Source of the DNA: an uncultured Lachnospiraceae bacterium
GTDB taxonomy: Bacteria > Bacillota > Clostridia > Lachnospirales > Lachnospiraceae
Direction: 5' to 3'
NCBI GenBank assembly: GCA_945864145.1
Contig: CAMBAN010000012.1
Location: 1-39,189, forward strand
Length of the DNA stretch: 39,189 nt
Within the stretch, counting starts at the first letter, position 1. Each line of letters starts with the position of its first letter. The position numbers were made by a program, and so were the translations under genes. Shown here in pieces: positions 26,095 to 34,221 of this stretch. Below the pieces are notes generated by a model that saw only the letters and a program-made list of their open reading frames with translations, was not told the DNA's origin and did not search any database.

Positions 26095-26143
26095 ATTGTA
26101 GTTATTTTGTATAGTAGTTTTTGATAAACACAATATGTTGTAT
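26095..26143 (-). promoter_or_regulatory. NrdR box pair upstream of nrdD
   Basis: ACACAATATGTTGTAT (26128-26143) matches the NrdR consensus ACACWATATRTWGTGT at 15 of 16 positions. A degenerate second box (26095-26110, about 10 of 16) has its centre 33 bp away, about three helical turns, as in known NrdR operators. A core promoter between them could not be fixed with confidence. Confidence 0.65.
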
Positions 26144-26193
26144 CTATATATAAGTATAGAGGAATACATAACTCATGTCAATAAGGTATAACA

Positions 26194-26272
26194 AAGAATG
26201 TGCAAAGCACATTCTTGCGCCGCTTTTGCGTCGCATTCTTGCGACATTCAACCTTTGCAAAAGCGTGCGCAT
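26194..26272. repeat. Dispersed intergenic repeat, copy 2, highly structured
   Basis: It shares its blocks with 2133-2187 but has 24 extra bases. Nested stems are visible: AAGAATGTGC-AAA-GCACATTCTT (26194-26216), then CGCTTTTGC (26221-26229) pairing with GCAAAAGCG (26257-26265) around a perfect GTCGCA-TTCT-TGCGAC stem (26230-26245). The whole region would fold into a multi-stem RNA or cruciform. It lies between the nrdD promoter and tandem terminators. Confidence 0.7.
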
Positions 26273-26284
26273 CCTCGCGGAGCG

Positions 26285-26344
26285 TTTTTGCTTTATAGGA
26301 ATTTCCTATAAAGCAAAAAAGATTGCCGTATTCTTACGACAATC
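26285..26344 (-). terminator. Tandem terminator hairpins, including a 35-bp palindrome
   Basis: GATTG-T-CGTA-AGAA-TACG-G-CAATC followed by T6 on the - strand (26344-26315) is a good terminator for the operon above it. Directly after it, 26285-26319 is a perfect inverted repeat: 17-base arms ending in TTTATAGGAA and TTCCTATAAA around a single central T. The arms carry the same TTCCTATAA motif as the 14-kb array. Confidence 0.8.
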
Positions 26345-26358
26345 CTTTATCTACTGTC

Positions 26359-26505
26359 TTATTCTTCTGCTTTCTTTGGTGTTTTGTCTTTTTTCTTCCA
26401 TACCTTTACACCCACTACTGCACCTGCAGCTGATACAACTGCAATCACTGCAAAAGTAAAAAGATAGGAAAATACCATTCTAAAAAATTCAATCAAATTT
26501 GCCAT
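26359..26505 (-). CDS. Small single-pass membrane protein, 48 residues
   Basis: A short open frame that starts at ATG 26505-26503, 6-10 bases after GAGAGGG, and ends in TAA at 26361-26359. The product begins MANLIEFFRMVFSYLF, continues with a hydrophobic helix rich in Ala and Val (about residues 11-35, TFAVIAVVSAAGAVVGV) and ends in a lysine-rich tail (KVWKKKDKTPKKAEE). That pattern predicts one membrane helix with a positive cytoplasmic end. It lies 37 bases after rnhA and directly before tandem terminators, so it is the last gene of the PNP-cdd-MutS-like-rnhA group. I do not recognise a family, and its function is unknown. Confidence 0.7.
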   Translation of the reverse strand: MANLIEFFRMVFSYLFTFAVIAVVSAAGAVVGVKVWKKKDKTPKKAEE

Positions 26506-26542
26506 AGCGCCATCCCTCTCTTACGAAACAATAACTCTATTA

Positions 26543-27028
26543 CTATGATACCACCTGTCCCACAACATCGTCAAGTAAGTTATCACCATCTGCTGCTGTC
26601 GTTGCCAAAGTATCACAACGCTCATTTTCCGGATGTCCCGCATGTCCCTTGACCCAGGTAAAGGTTACCTGATGTGGTTCTTTTGCCTTTAACAATCTTT
26701 TCCATAAATCAATATTTTTAACCGGTTCCTTCGCACTGTTTTTCCAGTTACGTTTCAACCATCCCTCTATCCAATGCTGATTAAAGGCATCTGTTACATA
26801 TTTGGAATCTGAAATAACTTCTACCTCGCAGGGTCTGTTTAATGCTTCTAATCCTGTAATGACCGCCATTAACTCCATACGGTTATTGGTCGTTTTTTTG
26901 TACCCTGCAGAATACTCTTTTTCATGCAGCTGTCCTTTCGTATCTACATATTGTAATACGGTTCCATAACCACCTGGTCCTTCAGGATTTCCTCTTGCTG
27001 CTCCATCTGTAAATATTTTCACGAACAT
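26543..27028 (-). CDS. rnhA: Ribonuclease HI
   Basis: It cleaves the RNA strand of RNA-DNA hybrids, removing primers and R-loops. The 161-residue protein begins [15 protein letters not shown] and has the full DEDD active site: D8, E52 (NNRMEL), D74 (VISDSKY) and D139 (NERCDTLA). The basic handle region [16 protein letters not shown], found in E. coli-type RNase HI, is present. I choose the ATG at 27028, because the longer open frame would overlap the upstream MutS-like gene and add 21 residues foreign to the family. It lies 7 bases after the MutS-like stop and is therefore cotranscribed. Confidence 0.94.
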   Translation of the reverse strand: MFVKIFTDGAARGNPEGPGGYGTVLQYVDTKGQLHEKEYSAGYKKTTNNRMELMAVITGLEALNRPCEVEVISDSKYVTDAFNQHWIEGWLKRNWKNSAKEPVKNIDLWKRLLKAKEPHQVTFTWVKGHAGHPENERCDTLATTAADGDNLLDDVVGQVVS

Positions 27029-27035
27029 AATTTTT

Positions 27036-28727
27036 TCACACTTCCTCCCATTCGCCTGTTTCCATAAAATTCGCTGCCATTCTATCTGCACTTTGAATCA
27101 TTGCTTCATCAAAGCCAATTACCTGTAAAAGACGAATCGCATTTCTGGAAACTGCTCGTCCTTTCTTTAAATGATAAGAGAATAACACATCTCCATCCTT
27201 GATTTCTTCTTCAAAATGGAAATTATCATACTGCGTTTCCAGCACATGAGTCAACTCTATATCATGGGTTGCTGCAAAGCAAAATACCTGTTCCTTTGAA
27301 AGATTTTCCAAAATCTTCGTTGAAGCAGCGATACGTTCAATCGTATTGGTACCTCGAAGCACCTCATCAACAAAACAAAGCAACGGATTTTGTAAAGTAT
27401 CGTCAGCCGCTGCATCCATAATTCTTTTCAGTGCTTTAATCTCTACTATATAATAGCTTTCACCACTCTCCAGGCTGTCTCTCAAAGCCATAGAAGAATA
27501 AATGCGGAAATAATTTCCCTCGTATGCTTTTGCAGCACAGGTGTGTATCGTCTGTGCAAGAATGGTATTGATTGCTGCCATTTTTAAAAAGGTAGATTTT
27601 CCGGATGCATTAGAGCCCGTAACCAGCATGCCTCTTTTCTGTCTAAAGCTGTTAGGTACAGCATCCCTGATTGCCGGATGATATCCCTCTTCCAGGCAAA
27701 GCTCTTTTGCCTCTTTCGAAAGTATCGGCACACAATAATAAGGAAGAGATGCCCTAAAGGCTCCTACTGCAATAACAGTATCCAAATAACCAATCTGTTG
27801 TGCCAGTTCTTCAATTTTCTGCTGATTACCCTGTACCTGATTTAAGGTACGATTAAACTGCATTAAGTCTAAATGCGTAATCATCTTGAAATATTCAATC
27901 AAGAGTTCTACGGGATTACCTGTAGTATAGTTCATCTGCATTAAAATATGATAACCCTTTTTAAATTGACTTAAGGATTCCAGGCATGTCTCCAATTCCT
28001 GTTTATATTCTGACATATCTGTCAGTTTTTCCCGGCAGATTTTTTCTGTGCAGTCTATCATACGCATAATATAGGTAAAGCTTGATAAATAAGGAAGCAC
28101 TTTCTTTTTTGCTTTCAAATAAGTGGCTATTTGATAGCACATCACAAAGAGCATACACACTACACCCAGTGACGTATTTGCAAACACGAGGATAATAGAA
28201 ATAACAAGCAGCAGCAGTGCAACTATTTCCTTTTTATTGTCCTGCTTTTCTAATGTTTCCAAATAATCCAAATAGTCAAATAGAGAGAAACGTCCGGTTC
28301 TGCCTAAGTCGTGTAACAGCATCTGTATTGTAACACGCTGCTGTTCCTCTTTCATAAAATAAGTCACATGCTTCTCCCAATCATCCAGCCCTTCTTCTGT
28401 CATTCTGGGTGTTCGAAGCATATGATACAAATACTCCGCACCGGATGATGACTGTGTATGATTTAGCATCATAAAGACCTTGTCCATATCTAAATCATTC
28501 CATGTAATGTCATCTACTTCATAAGAGAGCTCTGCTCTTTTATGTTGAAACAGACGGGGAATGCTTTCCAAATCCTCTGTTTGGTATTCTCTGTCAGGGA
28601 ATTTTCCATATTGTTCCTTTAACCTTCTCTGATAGGTTTCTTTCCGGCGTTTTTCATCTATGCTTCCACGAATGACAGCATAGCATATAACAAGCAATAT
28701 CACGCCACAAGTAATCGCCAATTCCAT
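27036..28727 (-). CDS. Membrane-anchored MutS-like ATPase
   Basis: A 563-residue protein with a C-terminal MutS-type ATPase domain. Walker A is GSNASGKST (371-379), Walker B is [14 protein letters not shown] (449-461) with D454-E455, and the MutS-typical [11 protein letters not shown] follows. The N-terminal mismatch-recognition and connector domains of MutS are absent. Instead there is a hydrophobic helix at about 3-20 ([16 protein letters not shown]) and a hydrophobic hairpin at about 168-204, so the protein should be membrane-bound. The middle part (210-340) is helical, like the MutS lever/core. This fits the MutS-related family of Firmicutes that is annotated as mismatch repair but lacks the repair modules. 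Its real role is open. It is followed at 7 bases by rnhA and preceded by cdd. Confidence 0.88.
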   Translation of the reverse strand: MELAITCGVILLVICYAVIRGSIDEKRRKETYQRRLKEQYGKFPDREYQTEDLESIPRLFQHKRAELSYEVDDITWNDLDMDKVFMMLNHTQSSSGAEYLYHMLRTPRMTEEGLDDWEKHVTYFMKEEQQRVTIQMLLHDLGRTGRFSLFDYLDYLETLEKQDNKKEIVALLLLVISIILVFANTSLGVVCMLFVMCYQIATYLKAKKKVLPYLSSFTYIMRMIDCTEKICREKLTDMSEYKQELETCLESLSQFKKGYHILMQMNYTTGNPVELLIEYFKMITHLDLMQFNRTLNQVQGNQQKIEELAQQIGYLDTVIAVGAFRASLPYYCVPILSKEAKELCLEEGYHPAIRDAVPNSFRQKRGMLVTGSNASGKSTFLKMAAINTILAQTIHTCAAKAYEGNYFRIYSSMALRDSLESGESYYIVEIKALKRIMDAAADDTLQNPLLCFVDEVLRGTNTIERIAASTKILENLSKEQVFCFAATHDIELTHVLETQYDNFHFEEEIKDGDVLFSYHLKKGRAVSRNAIRLLQVIGFDEAMIQSADRMAANFMETGEWEEV

Positions 28728-28744
28728 GTAGTCTCTCCTGTAAG

Positions 28745-29155
28745 TTATAAATTATTAGGTCCAAATCCGTGAGGCAACATTTCAGATAAGGTTCTTTCTA
28801 CAAACTCTGTTTCTGAAACAGCTGTGATAACGCGAAAGCTTTTCGGGTCACAAAATTCCATCATAACTTGTCTGCACACACCACATGGCCAGGCATAGTC
28901 ATCCGGCAATTCTCCCTTGCCTCCTACTATCGCAATCGCTTCAAATTCTCTTTCGCCTTCACTGACTGCCTTAAAGAAAGCTGTTCTTTCCGCACAATTT
29001 GTCGGTGTATAGCCTGCATTTTCAATATTGCAGCCCTGATAAACCTTACCCTCTTTTGTTAATAATGCAGCACCTACTTTAAATCCTGAGTATGGTGCAT
29101 ATGCCATCCTCCTTGCCTCTAATGCAAGTTTTATCAGTTCACTATTTTCTATCAT
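28745..29155 (-). CDS. cdd: Cytidine deaminase
   Basis: It deaminates cytidine and deoxycytidine to uridine and deoxyuridine in pyrimidine salvage. The 136-residue length is standard for the tetrameric type. The zinc site is complete: C54-A-E56 in TNCAERTAFF with the catalytic Glu, and C91/C94 in PCGVCRQVMMEFC. The N-terminal substrate motif YAPYSGFKVGAAL and GCNIENAGY are also conserved. AGAGGA lies upstream of the ATG at 29155. It sits 19 bases after the purine nucleoside phosphorylase gene and 17 bases before the MutS-like gene, so the operon combines nucleoside salvage with nucleic-acid enzymes. Confidence 0.95.
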   Translation of the reverse strand: MIENSELIKLALEARRMAYAPYSGFKVGAALLTKEGKVYQGCNIENAGYTPTNCAERTAFFKAVSEGEREFEAIAIVGGKGELPDDYAWPCGVCRQVMMEFCDPKSFRVITAVSETEFVERTLSEMLPHGFGPNNL

Positions 29156-29174
29156 GTTCCATGTCCTCTTTTCT

Positions 29175-29996
29175 TTATACGAATTTTGTAATGGCCTCTG
29201 TCACTAATTTTCTAAATTTCATAGCTGCCATATCTGCTGCCTCTTGTACCTCTTTATGTGACAATGGTGTCGGATTTAATCCGGCTGCCAAATTGGAAAT
29301 ACAGGAGATACCACAGATTTTCATGCCACAATGATTTGCCGCAATTGCCTCTACTGCGGTACTCATACCTACTGCATCTGCAAAATGAGACAACATTTTA
29401 ATTTCAGCAGGAGACTCATAAGAAGGTCCTGTCAGCTGTACATACACACCCTCTTGTAGCACAATGTTATTTTCTCTTGCTGTTTCACGGATTTTTTCCT
29501 GCAAGTCTAAGTCATACACCTCACTCATATCCGGGAATCTGGTTCCAAACTCATCCAAATTTGCACCAATCAAAGGATTCGGTACAAACATACCGATATG
29601 GTCTGTAATTAACATCAAATCCCCTGCATGGAAAGAAGGATTCATACCACCGGCCGCATTTGTCAGGAAAAGAATTTCAGCACCTAACATTTTCATCAAA
29701 CGTGCCGGAAGCACAACATCTGAAATCGGATATCCTTCATAATAGTGTACACGGCCTTTCATACATACAACAGGCACCTTATTTACATAGCCAAAAATAA
29801 ATTTACCGGCATGTCCCGGTACAGTAGAAACTGGAAATCCTGTAATGTCTTTGTATTCTATCTCTGTTACGATTTCGATATCATTTGCATAATCTCCAAG
29901 TCCGGAACCAAGTACCAAAGCAACCTTAGGTATAAAATCTGTTTTTTCTCTTACACTTTTTACACAATTTACTACTTTATCATATACTTCACTCAT
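29175..29996 (-). CDS. Purine-nucleoside phosphorylase
   Basis: It splits purine nucleosides (inosine, guanosine type) with phosphate into base and ribose 1-phosphate. The 273-residue protein belongs to the trimeric PNP family: LVLGSGLGDYAND (27-39, phosphate loop), VPGHAGKF, GRVHYYEGY, FLTNAAGGMNPSF and VGMSTAVEAIAANHCG. The start is the ATG at 29996 behind GAGAGG; an ATG 13 codons earlier adds residues not found in the family. It is the first gene of the cdd-MutS-like-rnhA-small protein group. Upstream lie the spoIVA terminator and a 14-bp hairpin; a TTGACT on the - strand near 30035 could be its -35. Confidence 0.94.
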   Translation of the reverse strand: MSEVYDKVVNCVKSVREKTDFIPKVALVLGSGLGDYANDIEIVTEIEYKDITGFPVSTVPGHAGKFIFGYVNKVPVVCMKGRVHYYEGYPISDVVLPARLMKMLGAEILFLTNAAGGMNPSFHAGDLMLITDHIGMFVPNPLIGANLDEFGTRFPDMSEVYDLDLQEKIRETARENNIVLQEGVYVQLTGPSYESPAEIKMLSHFADAVGMSTAVEAIAANHCGMKICGISCISNLAAGLNPTPLSHKEVQEAADMAAMKFRKLVTEAITKFV

Positions 29997-30040
29997 GCAA
30001 TATCCTCTCTTTCTGTACGTACATGTACTTTCCATTAGTC

Positions 30041-30060
30041 AAAAAATGCCCCTACGGGCA
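30041..30060 (-). terminator. Terminator downstream of spoIVA
   Basis: TGCCC (30047-30051) and GGGCA (30056-30060) form a GC-rich stem. On the - strand it is followed by TTTTTT. Confidence 0.75.
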
Positions 30061-30070
30061 ACTTATTTCA

Positions 30071-30102
30071 TATGAAAAATAAGCTAACGCTTATTTTTCA
30101 TA
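30071..30102. repeat. Perfect 14-bp inverted repeat after spoIVA
   Basis: TATGAAAAATAAGC (30071-30084) and GCTTATTTTTCATA (30089-30102) pair around TAAC. It stands directly in front of the spoIVA terminator in the - direction. It resembles in style the GTGTGAAAAA hairpin at 1595-1618. Confidence 0.6.
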
Positions 30103-30148
30103 CGGGTATCTGATGAATTTTTTCTATCTGCGCCTATTATAGCACATT

Positions 30149-31639
30149 CTAAATAATGATACAAACCATTCCACCATTTGTATCATTCACAATTTTCTGC
30201 ATGGTATCCTGTAGCTTCATCTGACTGTCCTCTCCTATCATGGAAATCTTGCTGTTAATGCCATCACTGACCAGCTGCTCTACTGTTTTTCCAAAAATAT
30301 TTGTTTCCCAGATACCGTCATTGGTGGTTCCTGAATCAGAAATGTAATCAATCAAATCCTGTGCCTGCTGTTGTGTGCCAACGATAGGTGCAATTTCTGT
30401 TTCTACATTAGCTTTAATAAAATGAATAGAAGGGCAGACTGCTTTTATCTTTACCCCGTATTTATTCCCTGTTCTAATCATACTTGGACTTTCCAGTGTT
30501 ATTTCTTCTCTGCCTGGTGTTACAACACCATAGCCTTTATTTTTTACACTCTCCAACGCATTCTGTACTGTCTGGTATTCTTTTTTCATAACGGCTAATT
30601 TTTCAAGCATGTGAATCAACTGATATTCTCCCGTAATCGGTTCCTCCAGCATATCAGAAATTAACTCGTAATAGTGCTTTTCATCTAAATCTAACTGGTA
30701 ATGAATCACACCATCCGCCAGACTGATAGACAGCAGGGAACATCTCTTTATCTGCGTATCTTCTATTGGAAATTCTTTCCCACACACATCTCTGATAGAA
30801 TGAATGTCCTCTACAAAAGTTCTAATCATTTCCACCGTATTACATTTCAATTCATGTTCCTTGGGTAGTATGCTGAGCCATTTTGGTGTATGAAAAGCCA
30901 TTCTGGAAACCGGAAATTCATACATTACCTGCTCTAAAATTTCTAATATCGTACTTTGGTCTAACTGTTCCACATTAACAGGCAGCACTCTCACATGATA
31001 ATTTTTCTCCATTTCTGACACTTCTGTCATGGTTTCCTGACTGTATGGTCTTGTCGTATTTAAAAGCACCACAAAAGGCTTTCCGATTTTTTGCAATCCT
31101 GCAATCGTTTTTCTTTCTGCATCTTTATAGGCATATCTTGGTAATTCTCCAAAGCTTCCGTCTGTCGTCACAACAATTCCTATAGTGGAATGGTCCTGTA
31201 TTACCTTTCTTGTACCGATTTCAGCAGCCTTTGTAAAAGATATCTTTTCCTCCGACCAGGGTGTTTCCACCATTCGCTCTGTATCATTTTCCAAATGTCC
31301 GATTGCACCCTCTACCATATAGCCTACACAGTCTATTAACCTCACTTTCATGGAAACATCCTCTGTCAACCGGATTTCGACTGCATTTTTCGGAATGAAT
31401 TTTGGCTCTGTAGTTGTAATGGTTTTTCCCCCGCTACTTTGCGGCAATTCATCTATTGTTCTTTCCTTTTCATGCTCATTTTCTATCTGAGGCAGCACAA
31501 AAAGCTCCATAAATTTTTTTATAAAAGTAGACTTTCCTGTTCTTACCGGACCTACTACACCGATATATATTTCTCCCTGTGTTCTTTTGGCTATATCCTT
31601 GTAAAGGTCAAATTCCTGATTGCTATCAAGATATCCCAT
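30149..31639 (-). CDS. spoIVA: Stage IV sporulation protein A
   Basis: SpoIVA is the ATPase that polymerises on the outer forespore membrane as the base layer of the spore coat. The 496-residue length matches the family (492 in Bacillus subtilis). The N-terminal domain has a TRAFAC-type nucleotide site: GVVGPVRTGKST (28-38), SSGGKTITTTEP, LIDCVGYMVEGAIGH, and TTDGSFGELPR. The C-terminus ends in GGMVCIII, the hydrophobic tail needed for membrane targeting through SpoVM. I start at ATG 31639, with AGGTGAGG just upstream; a GTG four codons earlier is an alternative. A sigma-E promoter is expected, but I found only a weak CATATATT candidate. It confirms that the host forms endospores. Confidence 0.97.
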   Translation of the reverse strand: MGYLDSNQEFDLYKDIAKRTQGEIYIGVVGPVRTGKSTFIKKFMELFVLPQIENEHEKERTIDELPQSSGGKTITTTEPKFIPKNAVEIRLTEDVSMKVRLIDCVGYMVEGAIGHLENDTERMVETPWSEEKISFTKAAEIGTRKVIQDHSTIGIVVTTDGSFGELPRYAYKDAERKTIAGLQKIGKPFVVLLNTTRPYSQETMTEVSEMEKNYHVRVLPVNVEQLDQSTILEILEQVMYEFPVSRMAFHTPKWLSILPKEHELKCNTVEMIRTFVEDIHSIRDVCGKEFPIEDTQIKRCSLLSISLADGVIHYQLDLDEKHYYELISDMLEEPITGEYQLIHMLEKLAVMKKEYQTVQNALESVKNKGYGVVTPGREEITLESPSMIRTGNKYGVKIKAVCPSIHFIKANVETEIAPIVGTQQQAQDLIDYISDSGTTNDGIWETNIFGKTVEQLVSDGINSKISMIGEDSQMKLQDTMQKIVNDTNGGMVCIII

Positions 31640-31701
31640 ATCATCCCTCACCTATCTTTGTTATTTGTACAAATATATGTAGGGAATAGAAAAATAGAAC
31701 G

Positions 31702-31729
31702 CAAAAAGTCGGTGGATTTTACTCCACCG
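31702..31729 (-). terminator. Terminator of the EF-G-like gene
   Basis: CGGTGGA (31710-31716) and TCCACCG (31723-31729) form the stem. On the - strand it is followed by ACTTTTTGC. It begins 15 bases after the gene's stop. Confidence 0.85.
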
Positions 31730-31743
31730 GCTCCTGTTCCTCT

Positions 31744-33834
31744 CTATTCTTCTACATCTTCAGCAACCTTACTTGCTCTTGCCTTTACTTCTGCCTCCTG
31801 AATATCACTTGGTGCCTGTTCATATCTTGTAAATTCATACTCATAAGTGCCGCGTCCTCCTGTCATGGAACGAAGTATGGTACAATAGCCTGTTAACTCC
31901 ATCATAGGAATTTCAGCTTCCACTACCTGCTTTCCATTTCCAATTGGATTCATACCAAGTACACGACCACGACGTTTATTCAAATCGCCCATCACATCAC
32001 CGGTATACTTATCAGGTACTGTTACTTTTAAGTTCATAATCGGCTCTAATAAAATCGGTCCTGCTTCCATGAAGCCCTGCTTAAACGCCTGCTTCGTTGC
32101 CATCTTAAATGCCATTTCCGAAGAATCAACCGGATGATAAGAACCGTCATATAAAATGCCCTTTACACCAACAACCGGATAAGCTGCCAAAGGTCCTTTT
32201 ACGACTGATTCCTGTAATCCCTTTTCAACTGCCGGGAAGAAATTCTTTGGAACAGCACCACCTACTACTACCTGTTCAAATATGTATGGCTTATCTGTTT
32301 CTCCGGATGGTTCAAATTTCATTTTTACATGACCATACTGTCCATGTCCACCGGATTGCTTCTTATATTTATATTCGACATCTGATTTTTTCTTAATGGT
32401 CTCTCTGAATGCAATCTTTGGTTTGCTTAACTCGATTTCACATTTATATTCATTTACTAATCTGCTCTGAATAATCTCGAGCTGCTGCTCGCCGATACCA
32501 TAAAGTAAGGACTGTCTGTTTTCTGTGTCATTGACTACCTTTAAGGTCTGGTCTTCATGAGACAGTTTTTGCAAAGCCTGTGCTACCTTATCAATATCAT
32601 TTTTATTAGGTACTTTATATCTCATTGCCGTATATGGCTTAGAGATTTCAAATTTACCATACTCAATGACATTTGCCTTTGTTGACAAGGTATTTCCTGT
32701 TCTTGCTGCCGTAAGCTTTGCAATCGCACCAATATCTCCGGCATGAAGCTCCGGTACTTCTATCGGCTTACTGCCCTGCAATACATAAAGCTTATTTACC
32801 TTTTCTTCTACATCCTTATCCTTATTGTAAATTACATCATCTGACTTAAATACACCGGAGCATACTTTAATCAATGAATATTTTCCAATAAACGGGTCTA
32901 CAATAGTCTTAAATACATAAGCTGATTTTGCCTTTGAAAAATCGTAATTTGCCTGGAACACTTCATTTGTTTTCATATTGAAGCCTGCAATTTCCTTATT
33001 TTCAGGACTTGGCAAATATTTTACGATATCATCCAATAAGGTAAATGTACCCTGACAAAGTGTATTGGATCCCATACTGATAGGCACAATAGAACCGTCA
33101 TTTACATTAGTACGAAGTGCTGCTCTGATTTCATTTTCAGAGAAAGTCTCACCTGCAAAATAACGTTCCATAAATTCTTCACTTGTTTCTGCTACAGCTT
33201 CCATTAAGGTATCTTTATATAAAGCAAGATTTTCCTTACTATAATCAGGTACTTCGCATTCTGTTACTTCTTTTCCCTGCCAGCGATTTGCATTTTCACT
33301 GATTACATTGATATATCCTACAAATTTTTCATTCTCACGAATCGGGAAATGGAAAGGAGCAATTTTCTTTCCATACATTTCTGTTAAAGTTTCCACTACA
33401 TTTTTAAAGGAAGCATTGTCTGCATCCATATTGGTTACGTAAATCATTCTTGGCAGCTTGTATTTTTCACAAAGCTCCCATGCTTTCTCTGTTCCCGCTT
33501 CCACTCCGGATTTACCGGATACCACAATAATGGCTGCATCCGCTGCACTAATGGCTTCTTCTACCTCGCCAATAAAATCAAAATATCCAGGTGTATCTAA
33601 AACATTAATTTTTGTTCCTTCCCATTCAATAGGGATTACTGATGTACTGATTGAAATTTTACGTTTCTGTTCTTCTTTTCCAAAGTCACTTATTGTATTA
33701 CCATCCTCAACCTTGCCCATGCGGGATGTAATGCCGGCCAAGTATGCCATGGATTCCACAAGGCTGGTCTTGCCCGCCCCGCCATGGCCTAACAATACTA
33801 CATTTCTAATCTTGTCAGTCGTATAAACATTCAT
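31744..33834 (-). CDS. Elongation factor G paralogue (EF-G-like GTPase)
   Basis: A 696-residue translational GTPase with all five EF-G domains. G1 is GHGGAGKT (16-23) instead of the AHIDAGKT of canonical EF-G. G3 is DTPGYFDF and G4 is TNMDAD. Switch I has KISISTSVIPIEW in place of the usual RGITI, and the Gly-rich domain IV tip reads QSGGHGQYGHVK. These features place it in the EF-G-like/EF-G2 group found beside a normal fusA in many clostridia. Translocation, ribosome recycling or a regulatory role are all possible. AGGAGG precedes the ATG and it is transcribed alone. It is not a TetM-type protein: the C-terminal region follows EF-G. Confidence 0.93.
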   Translation of the reverse strand: MNVYTTDKIRNVVLLGHGGAGKTSLVESMAYLAGITSRMGKVEDGNTISDFGKEEQKRKISISTSVIPIEWEGTKINVLDTPGYFDFIGEVEEAISAADAAIIVVSGKSGVEAGTEKAWELCEKYKLPRMIYVTNMDADNASFKNVVETLTEMYGKKIAPFHFPIRENEKFVGYINVISENANRWQGKEVTECEVPDYSKENLALYKDTLMEAVAETSEEFMERYFAGETFSENEIRAALRTNVNDGSIVPISMGSNTLCQGTFTLLDDIVKYLPSPENKEIAGFNMKTNEVFQANYDFSKAKSAYVFKTIVDPFIGKYSLIKVCSGVFKSDDVIYNKDKDVEEKVNKLYVLQGSKPIEVPELHAGDIGAIAKLTAARTGNTLSTKANVIEYGKFEISKPYTAMRYKVPNKNDIDKVAQALQKLSHEDQTLKVVNDTENRQSLLYGIGEQQLEIIQSRLVNEYKCEIELSKPKIAFRETIKKKSDVEYKYKKQSGGHGQYGHVKMKFEPSGETDKPYIFEQVVVGGAVPKNFFPAVEKGLQESVVKGPLAAYPVVGVKGILYDGSYHPVDSSEMAFKMATKQAFKQGFMEAGPILLEPIMNLKVTVPDKYTGDVMGDLNKRRGRVLGMNPIGNGKQVVEAEIPMMELTGYCTILRSMTGGRGTYEYEFTRYEQAPSDIQEAEVKARASKVAEDVEE

Positions 33835-34113
33835 TGTAGCTACCTCCTGTAATTATTGTATTATGGTTCTTGGATTCATAATCCAATTTGCCGTTCGTCA
33901 ATCTGTTGACTCACTTGCATTCATTATTTCACGACAATAGCGTGATTTCATACAGAAATATTGACCGTTTCTTGCTTCACATAATCAGTATTCCTTTTAT
34001 TATTCAATTTTATCTTATATTGTCTGTATTTTCAAGTTTATTTGTGCATTTTGCATAGTAAATTATTACTAAAATCTGACGTCGTTTTTCGTAGAAATTT
34101 TCCTTACTTGCCC
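33835..34113. other. Divergent regulatory region between the EF-G-like gene and aroF
   Basis: No gene is visible here. Three dyads stand out: TTGGATT-CAT-AATCCAA (33870-33886), GTCAA-TCTG-TTGAC near 33897-33910, and TCACG-N7-CGTGA near 33930-33950. On the - strand TTGGAT and CATAAT, 16 bases apart, are a weak promoter candidate for the EF-G-like gene. Confidence 0.45.
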
Positions 34114-34142
34114 TTGACTTTACCGCTTTAAAGTGTGATAAT
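34114..34142 (+). promoter_or_regulatory. Promoter of aroF-tyrA
   Basis: TTGACT (34114-34119), exactly 17 bases, then GATAAT (34137-34142) form a good sigma-A promoter about 80 bases before the aroF ATG. Confidence 0.75.
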
Positions 34143-34187
34143 ACTTATAGTTTCTTTGACATCACAGTGAAAGAGGATTATTATTAT

Positions 34188-34201
34188 TGACATATATGTC
34201 A
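34188..34201 (+). promoter_or_regulatory. Perfect 14-bp palindrome in the aroF leader
   Basis: TGACATATATGTCA lies about 40 bases after the predicted transcription start and 11 bases before GGAGGT. It could be an operator for a repressor of aromatic amino-acid synthesis. No T-box or attenuator structure is visible in the short leader. Confidence 0.5.
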
Positions 34202-34221
34202 TATTTTTATGGAGGTCTTAT

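Noticed and set aside
26175-26459. 94-codon + strand frame through the repeat and terminator region
   Set aside because: It translates hairpins and terminators and the antisense of the small membrane gene; no ribosome binding site.
31640-31700. Sigma-E promoter for spoIVA
   Set aside because: A CATATATT is present, but the -35 match and spacing are poor, so I do not list it as a feature.
31744-33834. Tetracycline ribosomal protection protein
   Set aside because: Sequence motifs and C-terminal region follow the EF-G-like group rather than TetM/TetO.
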